A stretch of 13,235 nt of DNA. Origin: JACDDK01 sp038198445. Lineage in GTDB: Bacteria; Actinomycetota; Rubrobacteria; Rubrobacterales; Rubrobacteraceae. Both the position numbers and the translations under genes were made by a program. The stretch spans positions 1 through 13,235 of the forward strand of contig JBBPZZ010000158.1 of NCBI GenBank assembly GCA_038198445.1, in the 5' to 3' direction. Every line of letters starts with the position of its first letter. The first letter of the stretch is position 1. This document shows, piece by piece, positions 1-5,925 of the stretch. The notes beneath the pieces are model-generated. The model saw only the letters and a program-made list of their open reading frames with translations, searched no databases and had not been told where the DNA came from.

Positions 1-140
1 ACCTCACTCCCGATCCACTCCCTCCCCGGAACCTCCTCACGTTCTGCCAGGAGTAATGACCCCGAAAAGCCTCGCTGCCGACGCTCGCCTCCGTGCGCGG
101 GTCGGTTGGTAGGCTTTCAAAGAGGAGGTAAACGACAACC

Positions 141-779
141 ATGAGCAGAAAAGGCGGCCGAGGCTCGAACCGCGGTGCGGGTAACCGCGGTCCGGTAAGA
201 CGCCGAAACGCGGCCGGCGCTGGATCGATCGGACTTGGGACCATAGCGGTAGCGGTGGTCGTGGCGGTGGCCGCGATCATCGGAGTCCTGGCCTGGCTCT
301 CGCGCCCCGACCCCCTAGAACCTCAGGCGAACTTCGGTAACAACGGAGCAACCGGCAAGCCGGTAGACGGCATAAAGTGCGCGACGCAAGAGAGCCTGCA
401 ATTCCACATCCACTCTCACCTCGACGTGCTCGTCGACGGCAAGAGGGTTGTGGTTCCCCCTAACATAGGCGTACCCGGGGGGTGCCTCTACTGGCTACAC
501 ACCCACGACAAGAGCGCCGTAATACACGTCGAGTCCCCCGTGCAGCGAACGTACACTTTAGGCGACTTCTTCGATATCTGGGGAGCGCCGCTTTCGAAGA
601 CGAAGGTCCTCTCGTTCGGCATCAGCCGATCGGAGCCGCTACGCGTCTACGTGAACGGCAAGCGTTACAGCGGGGATCCTCGTGAGGTCAAGATCAAGCC
701 CCACGAGGAGATCGCGCTGGTGATCGGCAAGATGAAGGGCAAACCCCCAGGCTCCTACGACTTCCCGCGGGGTGAGTGA
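141..779 (+). CDS. Membrane-anchored His-rich protein of unknown function
   Basis: The protein has 212 residues. A basic, Gly/Arg-rich N-terminus (about 1-28) precedes one hydrophobic segment (about 30-53), which predicts a signal anchor with the rest outside the membrane. The exported domain holds clustered histidines: HIHSHLD near residues 88-94, WLHTHD near 118-123 and IHVESP just after, followed by a conserved-looking TLGDFFDIWG block. I recognise this as a recurrent actinobacterial hypothetical family, but I know no established function. The histidine clusters could bind a transition metal, which is inference. The start is supported by AGGAGGT at 123-129, 11 nt upstream. Its TGA overlaps the ATG of the response regulator (TGATG at 777-781), so the two are probably translationally coupled, placing this protein in the same operon as the two-component system. 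Confidence 0.85.
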   Translation: MSRKGGRGSNRGAGNRGPVRRRNAAGAGSIGLGTIAVAVVVAVAAIIGVLAWLSRPDPLEPQANFGNNGATGKPVDGIKCATQESLQFHIHSHLDVLVDGKRVVVPPNIGVPGGCLYWLHTHDKSAVIHVESPVQRTYTLGDFFDIWGAPLSKTKVLSFGISRSEPLRVYVNGKRYSGDPREVKIKPHEEIALVIGKMKGKPPGSYDFPRGE

Positions 780-1486
780 TGGCAGAGGCGGACGTTCGGG
801 TTCTGGTGGTGGAAGACGATAGGAACCTGATGAGGCTGCTCCGTGAGTACCTGGGACGGGAGGGATTCGTGGTCCACGAATCCCTCGACGGTGCCGACGC
901 GCTGGAGGTGGCGCGTCGGGTGGACCCCGACGTTGTAGTTCTGGATTGGATGCTCCCGAAGCTCGACGGGGCTGGGGTCTTGCGCGAACTGCGCACGTTT
1001 TCGGATGCCTACGTGCTCATGCTCACCGCCCGAACCGAGGAGGTGGACCGGATCGTGGGGCTCTCCATCGGCGCCGACGACTACCTGACCAAGCCTTTTT
1101 CTCCCGGGGAGCTAGTGGCACGCATCCGGGCGATGCTGCGTAGACCCCGTGGCAAGAGCCGCGAGGCACCGGAGGAAGAGGAGCCGCTCTTGAGATTCGG
1201 CGAGCTGACGATAGATCCCGCCCGCCGCGAGGTGAGGCTAGGGGGCGAGGAGATCCACCTCACCGCCGTGGAGTTCGACCTGCTCGCGGCAATGACCGCG
1301 AGGCCGGGGGTGGTCTTCGGCCGCCGGCAGCTGTTGGAGAGGTTGTGGGGTGAGGACTACTTCGGGGACGACCACGTGGTGGACGTGCATGTCGCTAGGC
1401 TCCGCAAGAAGCTCAAGGACGACTCCTCAGATCCCCGCTACGTTCAGACGGTGCGCGGGGTAGGCTACAGGTTCCGCCGGCCATGA
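779..1486 (+). CDS. OmpR/PhoB-family response regulator
   Basis: A cytoplasmic DNA-binding regulator of 235 residues, a usual length for the family. The receiver domain (about 5-118) shows the acidic pair D13-D14, the phospho-acceptor D56 in VVLDWMLP, T83 in LMLTAR and the conserved K105 in YLTKPF. The winged-helix effector domain (about 138-235) contains LTAVEFDLL, a DDHVVDVHVARLRKKL recognition-helix region and the C-terminal VRGVGYRF signature. I chose ATG 779, which overlaps the upstream TGA; an adjacent in-frame GTG at 776 is the alternative and would add one residue. Its own stop overlaps the kinase start (ATGA, 1483-1486), the usual arrangement for a cognate pair. The neighbours suggest it controls a metal, probably copper, response. 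That role is inference from the kinase loop and the Met-rich downstream genes. Confidence 0.95.
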   Translation: MAEADVRVLVVEDDRNLMRLLREYLGREGFVVHESLDGADALEVARRVDPDVVVLDWMLPKLDGAGVLRELRTFSDAYVLMLTARTEEVDRIVGLSIGADDYLTKPFSPGELVARIRAMLRRPRGKSREAPEEEEPLLRFGELTIDPARREVRLGGEEIHLTAVEFDLLAAMTARPGVVFGRRQLLERLWGEDYFGDDHVVDVHVARLRKKLKDDSSDPRYVQTVRGVGYRFRRP

Positions 1487-2641
1487 GGCGGAGCCGCTTC
1501 TTGCCGCGCGGCCTCGGGGCCAGGCTCTTCGCTTCCCACTTTTTAGTTGCCATGGTTGCGGCCCTCACGCTGCTCGTGGCCATATTCCTCGTGGCGCCGC
1601 TTATCTTCGGAGAGCTTATGGGGGGGATGATGAACCGGATGGGCGGAATGATGGATCAAGTGAGCGGCGCGCGAGAGATGATGGATTCCATCTCGCGGGC
1701 CTTCGTGCGGACCCTTCTCTACTCGTTGCTCGTTTCCGGGCTTGCGGCGGCGGTGGCCGCGGTAGCGGCCAGCTTGCTGGTGTCCCGCAGGATCGTTGGC
1801 CCCGTGCGCCGTGCGCCGTGTGCTCGGGGCGATCCGGCGCGTCTCCGCGGGGAGCTACGGCGAGCGCGTGCCGGCGGAGGGCCGCGACGAGCTGGGGGAC
1901 CTCGCGGAGGGCTTCAATGCCATGGCGAAAACCCTTGAACAGGCCGAGCGGCGCAGGACGGATCTCATCGGGGACGTCTCCCACGAACTGCGTACCCCGC
2001 TCTCCAACCTCCGGGGCTACATGGAGGGCCTCATGGAAGGAGCGATCGAACCCTCGGAGGAGACCTGGGCACTCCTGTACGATGAAGCCGAGCGGATGCA
2101 GCGCCTGGTTGACGACCTGAGGCGGCTCTCCCGAGCCGAGGCCGGCCGGCTCGAGCTGCGGATGGCATCCGTTCCGCCTGAGGAGGCCGTCCGGATTGCC
2201 GCCGAGCGCACGCTCCCGCTCTTCGAGGAGAAGGGCGTGAGGCTGCAAGACCAGGTGTCCAAGAACCCGCCCCCGGTCCGAGCCGACGCCGATCGGGTGG
2301 TCCAGATCCTGACCAATTTACTCTCCAACGCCCTGCACCACACACCGGCCGGGGGAAGGGTCTCGGTCTGGGCGGAGGCTCGGGGCGAAGAAGTCGTTTT
2401 CAGCGTGGAGGACACCGGGGAGGGTGTGGGCGAAGAGCACCTGCCGCGCCTCTTCGAGCGGTTCTACCGGGTCGAGAAGTCCCGCTCGCGCGGCGAAGCC
2501 CGCGGCGGCTCGGGGGTGGGGCTCGCCATCTCCAAGGCGCTGGTCGAGGCGATGGGCGGAAGGATCTGGGCCGAGAGCGAAGGAGCGGGGAAAGGAGCCA
2601 CCTTCTCCTTCGCCCTGCCCATGGCTGACCCAAAATCTTGA
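1483..2641 (+). pseudogene. Sensor histidine kinase with Met-rich sensor loop, frame broken by a 7-bp duplication
   Basis: The gene reads in frame from ATG 1483 through TM1 (about residues 17-43), a Met-rich extracytoplasmic loop (about 44-72, with MGGMM and MMNRMGGMM motifs), TM2 (about 74-100) and the start of a HAMP linker (SRRIVGPVRR). It then shifts frame at 1804-1817, where GTGCGCC occurs twice in tandem. Removing one copy restores a continuous 383-residue kinase. The rest, in the +1 frame to 2641, has HAMP, the H-box SHELRTPL (His codon 1982-1984), the N-box around LTNLLSNALHHTP, the G1 box DTGEGVG and the G2 box GSGVGLAIS. As given, frame 1 ends at 1938 and yields only sensor and membrane parts. 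A restart at GTG 1796 or later could make a soluble HAMP-kinase half. The Met-rich loop resembles Cu(I)/Ag(I)-binding sensors by composition only. The cause may be real decay, a reversible repeat switch or a sequencing error. Confidence 0.9.
1804..1817 (+). repeat. Perfect 7-bp tandem duplication (GTGCGCC x2)
   Basis: GTGCGCC at 1804-1810 is repeated directly at 1811-1817. Because 7 is not a multiple of 3, the second copy shifts the kinase reading frame. With one copy the translation passes smoothly from the HAMP start PVRR into VLGAIRRVSAG. This places the lesion exactly here. Confidence 0.9.
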
Positions 2642-2742
2642 TCTAATCTTCATCTTCGCGCAACGTCGGCTTCAGGTAGGCATCTTAGACTGCTTGTGTA
2701 GAGTAAATTCGGACCAAGCGGAAGGCAGGTTAGAGTACGGCG

Positions 2743-3102
2743 ATGAGCGAGATGATGCAGAACATGATGGGCGGAGGAGGGTTATGGTGGCTGTGGATGC
2801 TGGTGCCGCTGCTGATGTGGGTGGGTCTCATAGCCCTCATAGCATGGGCGGCACTCCAGTTCTTCCCCGCCCGACACGCAGAGGACCGTTCGGAGATCCC
2901 CAGGGACTCGGCGGAAGAGACCCTCAGGGAACGTTTCGCCCGCGGCGAGATCGACGCCGAAGAGTTCGAGCGTTCCCTGGAGATCCTGCGCGGAGGACCT
3001 TCCGACGGATCTACGGAGACATCGCGCAGATCGGTGAGTAACGGCCGTGGGGACGGCAAGTCCACCGCTATTCCGACCTTTATGAGAGGAGATGATCGAT
3101 AG
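2743..3102 (+). CDS. SHOCT-domain membrane miniprotein 1
   Basis: A 119-residue protein with a Met-rich N-terminus (MSEMMQNMMGGGG), one Trp-rich hydrophobic segment (about 14-42) and a SHOCT-type motif (about 65-91: ETLRERFARGEIDAEEFERS). SHOCT miniproteins of this layout, a membrane helix plus a short C-terminal domain, are common in Gram-positive bacteria. Their biochemical role is not established; oligomerisation is the usual suggestion. A tail of about 27 residues after SHOCT is longer than in the neighbour and runs over the Shine-Dalgarno region of the next gene, so an original stop may have been lost. No strong Shine-Dalgarno precedes ATG 2743. The gene lies 101 nt after the kinase, and its TAG overlaps the next start. 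A tandem duplication with the next gene is evident. Confidence 0.8.
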   Translation: MSEMMQNMMGGGGLWWLWMLVPLLMWVGLIALIAWAALQFFPARHAEDRSEIPRDSAEETLRERFARGEIDAEEFERSLEILRGGPSDGSTETSRRSVSNGRGDGKSTAIPTFMRGDDR

Positions 3103-3301
3103 TGATGGGTATGGGAATCGTGGCGATGTTCTTGGGACTGGTCTTCCTGGTGGCCATCGTCGCCCTCGTGGCATGGACCCTGGTCCGCTTCTTGCCGGAT
3201 CTGAGAGCGCGGTCATCCAATGGCCCGCTGCGGCAGGAACGGGAAGAGACGGCGGAGGAGACCCTTGGCCGGCGATTTGCCCGCGGCGAGATCGACGCCG
3301 A
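2938..3301 (+). repeat. Direct repeat in the two SHOCT genes
   Basis: A 23-nt block beginning GCCCGCGGCGAG is present identically at 2938-2960 and 3279-3301, encoding the same ARGEIDAE stretch in two adjacent paralogues. It could support homologous deletion of one copy. Confidence 0.85.
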
Positions 3302-3365
3302 GGAGTACGAGAGATCCCTGAAAATTCTTAATGATGAGAGCAACGATAAGAGGAGCGACATCTAA
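3102..3365 (+). CDS. SHOCT-domain membrane miniprotein 2
   Basis: An 87-residue paralogue of the preceding gene, with one hydrophobic segment (about 4-31) and a C-terminal SHOCT motif (about 52-77: ETLGRRFARGEIDAEEYERS). The start is GTG 3102, overlapping the previous TAG, or ATG 3105. AGAGGAGA at 3084-3091 serves either, with spacing slightly better for GTG. Within the SHOCT coding region 23 consecutive bases are identical between the two genes (2938-2960 and 3279-3301), which supports a fairly recent tandem duplication. Its stop abuts the DUF305 start with no gap (TAA then ATG at 3363-3368), so the SHOCT genes and the DUF305 gene form one transcription unit. Function is unknown; membrane association is predicted. 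Confidence 0.8.
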   Translation: MMGMGIVAMFLGLVFLVAIVALVAWTLVRFLPDLRARSSNGPLRQEREETAEETLGRRFARGEIDAEEYERSLKILNDESNDKRSDI

Positions 3366-4121
3366 ATGAAGAAGATGAGATACCCGGTAGTCGGCCTGAT
3401 CGCGACCGTCCTAATTGCCATGGGAGCCATCGCGGGTTACGCCGCGGTCCAGACGAAGTCCCCAACCGATAATGGTCATACGAGCTCGACGACGAGCGCA
3501 GAACGCATGGACTCCATGATGACGGACAAAGGCGGCGGCATGGGCTCGAAGATGAACGGCAACAGCATGGGCTCAATGATGGACGGCGGGAGCATGGCCG
3601 GCGGCAACATGATGGGCTCCTTCGACAAAGACGAGCCGTTCGACCTGAAGTTCATCGACCAGATGACCATGCACCACGAGGGCGCGATCATGTCCTCCGA
3701 GCAGATGATCTCCGACTCGAAGCGGCCCGAGCTGCATAAGCTTGCCGCAGACATACAGAAGAGCCAGTCCGAGCAGATAGATCAGATGCAGGATTTCCGT
3801 AAGAAATGGTACTCCGAAGCCAAGCAGACCTCTGGCATGCCTGCCGGCATGATGGACAAGATGATGGGTGGCAATCAGATGGAGCAGATGATGGGCGGCT
3901 CGATGAGGGAGATGATGGGCGACAATACGACCGACGAGATGTTCCTCGAGATGATGATCCCGCACCACCAGATGGCCGTGGACATGTCCGAGAAGGCGTT
4001 GAAGGACGCCAAGCACCCCGAGCTCAAGGACCTTGCCCGGAAGATCCGCGACGAGCAGTCGGCCCAGATCAAGCAAATGAAAGGATACCTGGAGAAGATC
4101 GAGCCGGCGGACAAGAGCTAA
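3366..4121 (+). CDS. Met-rich DUF305 protein, exported, two domain repeats
   Basis: A 251-residue protein with an N-terminal signal or anchor segment (about 8-28), a Met/Gly-rich linker (about 48-85: MDSMM, GGGMGSKM, GSMMDGG), a first DUF305 unit (about 90-150) with the MTMHHEG signature (HH 103-104), a second Met-rich linker (about 158-185: GMMDKMM, QMEQMMGG) and a second DUF305 unit (about 187-245) with MIPHHQM (HH 200-201). DUF305 is a ferritin-like helical family. Some Met/His-rich members bind copper outside the cytoplasm, so copper binding is likely here but not shown. No lipobox cysteine is present. The Shine-Dalgarno is AGAGGAG at about 3350-3356. The gene follows the two SHOCT genes and the probable metal-sensing two-component system, which supports a role in metal sequestration in the cell envelope. 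Confidence 0.9.
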   Translation: MKKMRYPVVGLIATVLIAMGAIAGYAAVQTKSPTDNGHTSSTTSAERMDSMMTDKGGGMGSKMNGNSMGSMMDGGSMAGGNMMGSFDKDEPFDLKFIDQMTMHHEGAIMSSEQMISDSKRPELHKLAADIQKSQSEQIDQMQDFRKKWYSEAKQTSGMPAGMMDKMMGGNQMEQMMGGSMREMMGDNTTDEMFLEMMIPHHQMAVDMSEKALKDAKHPELKDLARKIRDEQSAQIKQMKGYLEKIEPADKS

Positions 4122-4165
4122 CCATCCCGGTGGGGCGCGGGGTCCAGAATCTCTCGCCCACCTAT

Positions 4166-4184
4166 GGTTAACACCCACGGTTAA
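4166..4184 (+). promoter_or_regulatory. Possible regulatory direct repeat GGTTAA-N7-GGTTAA
   Basis: GGTTAA occurs at 4166-4171 and 4179-4184, 13 bp apart, in the 105-nt leader between the DUF305 gene and the truncated sulfurtransferase start. The spacing is slightly more than one helical turn. It could be a leftover operator or promoter part of the sulfurtransferase gene. No known site was recognised. Confidence 0.25.
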
Positions 4185-4226
4185 GAGTAGGACCGGACGA
4201 AAACAAAAACGAAAAGGAGACGAGAG

Positions 4227-4406
4227 ATGACGCAGGCTGAACAGCAGATAGCAGAAAAAGGTTACGCGCACCCGGAGGCGTTGGTTACGACCGACTGGGT
4301 GGCGGCGGATTCAGGCGACGGTTCCGACGTAGCAGAACCCGGTGGCGTTGATGGTCCCCGCCTCTATGGCCGCGGCCTCGTCCGACTCCGAGACGTCGTC
4401 GTCTAG
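4227..4406 (+). pseudogene. Truncated 5' end of a thiosulfate/3-mercaptopyruvate sulfurtransferase
   Basis: A good Shine-Dalgarno (AAAAGGAGA, 4212-4220) precedes ATG 4227. The first ~26 residues include YAHPEALVTTDWVAA, which matches the N-terminus of SseA-type rhodaneses (pattern A-HPE-LV-TDWV). After about 4305 the similarity ends, and the frame runs through the reverse complement of the neighbouring methyltransferase to a TAG at 4404-4406. No rhodanese catalytic loop is present, so the 59-residue product cannot be a functional sulfurtransferase. The break coincides within a few bases with the stop codon of the minus-strand methyltransferase (4311), which marks a rearrangement junction. The intact leader and start suggest the gene was functional before the event. 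Assignment rests on a short motif, so confidence is moderate. Confidence 0.65.
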
Positions 4407-5048
4407 GTCGGGGTATAGGTAGGGTACCCACTCGAAGTGGCGTTCTGCGAAGCGGCGTCCGAGTTCGCGCCGCATCCGCCGGGAGTCGTGGAAGCCCTCG
4501 TCGGCCCACCCGGCGAAGTGCGCCTCCGCGTGCTCCGCGTGGTAGCTGCTCTGTCCTTGGTCCCCGCGCGTCCGTCCCCGGCAGTAGCGCTCGAGCCACG
4601 AGGCCCTCCCCGACGTGGAGGCGGCCGGAAGGCGCCCCAGTGCCCACTCGGCCGTGGCCCCGTCGATCCGGTCCCAAGCGAACTCGACCACGACCAGCTC
4701 GCCGCCGGCCGCGAGCAAGCCGGACATCTTGTCCAGGGCCCCTCCGAGGTCCCCGACATGGTGCAGCGACAGGCTCGCCACCACGCGGTCGAACGGGCCG
4801 GGATCGGAGAAATCCTCGATTCCTACGCGCCGGAAGATAGGACCTCCCGGGGTCCTTTCGGGTCCCGCTTCGGGGGCCCGTTCGGGAGCCCGCGGGTCGA
4901 TGGCGGTCATGGAGTGCCCGGCGCGGGCCAGCGCCCGGGCCAACTCCCCCTCCCCGCAGCCCACCTCCAGCACCCGCGAGGGAGCGTCCCCGACCCGGCC
5001 GAGGACAAAGTCCTCGACCCGCCGCTGCCACGTCGCGGGCTCACCCAT
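4311..5048 (-). CDS. Class I SAM-dependent methyltransferase, substrate unknown
   Basis: A 245-residue cytoplasmic protein. SAM-binding motif I, VLEVGCGEG, lies at about 26-34; an acidic residue at the end of strand 2 lies in TAIDPRAP; and VVASLSLHHVGDLGGALDKM followed by LLAAGGELVVVEF gives motifs for strands 4 and 5. The C-terminal half is rich in aromatic, His and Glu residues (YHAEHAEAHF) and carries no motif that reveals the substrate. The start ATG is at 5046-5048 with a GAGGGG-like Shine-Dalgarno just upstream on the minus strand. It is divergently arranged with the arsR-rhodanese gene, from which it is separated by about 190 nt, so it may share regulatory DNA. Unlike the other two methyltransferases in the window, it has no in-frame TGA problem. 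Its 3' end abuts the truncated sulfurtransferase. Confidence 0.85.
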   Translation of the reverse strand: MGEPATWQRRVEDFVLGRVGDAPSRVLEVGCGEGELARALARAGHSMTAIDPRAPERAPEAGPERTPGGPIFRRVGIEDFSDPGPFDRVVASLSLHHVGDLGGALDKMSGLLAAGGELVVVEFAWDRIDGATAEWALGRLPAASTSGRASWLERYCRGRTRGDQGQSSYHAEHAEAHFAGWADEGFHDSRRMRRELGRRFAERHFEWVPYLYPDLDDDVSESDEAAAIEAGTINATGFCYVGTVA

Positions 5049-5120
5049 CGTCTTCGCCCCTCGTCACCGACCATCCTTCCGGGTCGCCTTTCGGCGCGAT
5101 CCTTCGACTCCCCATCTTCC

Positions 5121-5156
5121 GACGCCGTAAGCCTAACAACTAGGATACGCGGCGTC
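5121..5156. promoter_or_regulatory. Imperfect dyad in the divergent intergenic region
   Basis: GACGCCG (5121-5127) pairs with CGGCGTC (5150-5156), and inside them CCTA (5132-5135) faces TAGG (5141-5144). It lies upstream of both the minus-strand methyltransferase and arsR. It may be an operator or an RNA hairpin for the methyltransferase leader. No protein can be assigned. Confidence 0.3.
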
Positions 5157-5177
5157 ACCCGCGAAGCTCCCCGTCAC

Positions 5178-5197
5178 CCTCGGCCCGAAGGCCGGGG
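5178..5197 (+). terminator. GC-rich hairpin just upstream of the arsR promoter
   Basis: An 8-bp stem (one G-U pair) closes a CGAA tetraloop: 5178-5185 pairs with 5190-5197. It is followed by a weak T-containing stretch (ATCTTT) that already runs into the -35 box. It could limit transcription entering the arsR operon from upstream, but a proper U-tract is missing, so the terminator call is tentative. Confidence 0.3.
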
Positions 5198-5202
5198 GAT
5201 CT

Positions 5203-5231
5203 TTGACACCCACTTATTCAACATATATATT
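5203..5231 (+). promoter_or_regulatory. Sigma-70/SigA-type promoter of the arsR-rhodanese operon
   Basis: The -35 TTGACA (5203-5208) and the -10 TATATT (5226-5231) are separated by exactly 17 bp, a near-consensus promoter in otherwise GC-rich DNA. The expected transcription start, about 7 bp after the -10, falls at or next to the A of ATG 5238, so the mRNA is probably leaderless. No Shine-Dalgarno is present before that ATG, which agrees. Confidence 0.8.
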
Positions 5232-5235
5232 GAAT
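5216..5235. promoter_or_regulatory. ArsR-type palindromic operator overlapping the -10 box
   Basis: ATTCAA (5216-5221) and TTGAAT (5230-5235) form a perfect inverted repeat. The AT-rich centre extends the symmetry, giving 9 of 10 half-site positions paired. ArsR/SmtB-family repressors bind AT-rich palindromes of this kind. Binding here would cover the -10 element and block the promoter, implying autorepression by the adjacent ArsR-rhodanese protein. A second pair of arms, TTATTCA (5214-5220) and TGAATAA (5239-5245), extends into the first codons. Confidence 0.7.
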
Positions 5236-5237
5236 TC

Positions 5238-5906
5238 ATGAATAAGCACAGGGCGTTCAAGGATCAACTGTTCGAGCAGTTCGCGAGGGTGGGGAGGGCG
5301 CTGGCGAACCCCCACCGCCTGGAGCTCATCGACCTGCTCGCCCAGGGGGAGCGCAGCGTCGAGGACCTAGCGCGGGAGGCGGCGATGTCGGTGGCGAATA
5401 CCTCTAGGCACCTGCAAGAGCTCAGGGCCGCTAGGCTCGTTGAGGTGAGGAGGGAGGGTCTGTACGGCTACTACCGGCTGGCCGACGATGGTGTATTCGA
5501 GGTGTGGCGTGCGATGCGGGATCTGGGAGAGGCCCGTCTCGCGGAGATAGACCGGCTGGTTGGGACCTACCTTACGGACCGGGAGTCGCTTGAGGCCGTT
5601 TGCGCGGAGGAGTTGCTGGTGAAGACGCGGAAGGGAGATGTGGTCGTGCTGGACGTGCGTCCGGAACAGGAGTACCGGGCAGGGCACATCCCCGGGGCGC
5701 GTTCCGTGCCGCTTGAGAAACTGGAGGCGTATCTGGAGGAGATCCCGAAAGACCAGGAGGTCGTCGCCTACTGCCGCGGGCCTTACTGCGTGTTCTCCGA
5801 CGAGGCGGTTGCACTACTCAGATCGCGTGGTTACCAGGCAAGGAGACTGGCCGAGGGCCTGCCGGACTGGCAGGCGGCGGGGATGCCAGTAGAGACCAAC
5901 TACTAG
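5238..5906 (+). CDS. ArsR-family repressor fused to a rhodanese domain
   Basis: A 222-residue protein. Residues about 10-100 form an ArsR winged helix (ALANPHRLELIDLL, then a recognition helix around SVANTSRHLQELRAARLV and the wing REGLYGYYRL). Residues about 120-220 form a rhodanese domain (VVVLDVRPEQEYRAGHIPGA, active-site loop CRGPYC with C179 and C184, ending GLPDWQAAGMPV). The typical arsenite-binding CxCD motif of ArsR is absent from the first domain. The only cysteines are C122, C179 and C184, so the inducer is more likely sensed by the rhodanese thiols, for example persulfide or a thiophilic metalloid (inference). ATG 5238 was chosen because the promoter places transcription start at this codon. 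The open frame upstream is only antisense to the methyltransferase. It is the first gene of a five-gene plus-strand operon and probably represses it. Confidence 0.92.
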   Translation: MNKHRAFKDQLFEQFARVGRALANPHRLELIDLLAQGERSVEDLAREAAMSVANTSRHLQELRAARLVEVRREGLYGYYRLADDGVFEVWRAMRDLGEARLAEIDRLVGTYLTDRESLEAVCAEELLVKTRKGDVVVLDVRPEQEYRAGHIPGARSVPLEKLEAYLEEIPKDQEVVAYCRGPYCVFSDEAVALLRSRGYQARRLAEGLPDWQAAGMPVETNY

Positions 5907-5925
5907 TGAACGGCAAGGAGTTGTA

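Noticed and set aside
1..140. Possible gene end or RNA in the left flank
   Set aside because: No credible coding frame, tRNA, riboswitch or terminator was seen. Only the Shine-Dalgarno at 123-129 can be supported.
1616..2653. Several long minus-strand open frames over the kinase gene
   Set aside because: They are shadows produced by high GC third positions. The plus strand carries clear HAMP, H-box, N-box and G-box motifs.
3573..4271. A 232-codon His/Leu-rich minus-strand frame over the DUF305 gene
   Set aside because: The His/Leu richness is the reverse complement of the Met/Asp/Lys codons of DUF305; no independent motif or ribosome site.
4437..5237. Long open frame running into arsR from upstream on the plus strand
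   Set aside because: It is antisense to the methyltransferase gene 4311-5048 and has no domain similarity. The promoter and palindrome put the true arsR start at 5238.
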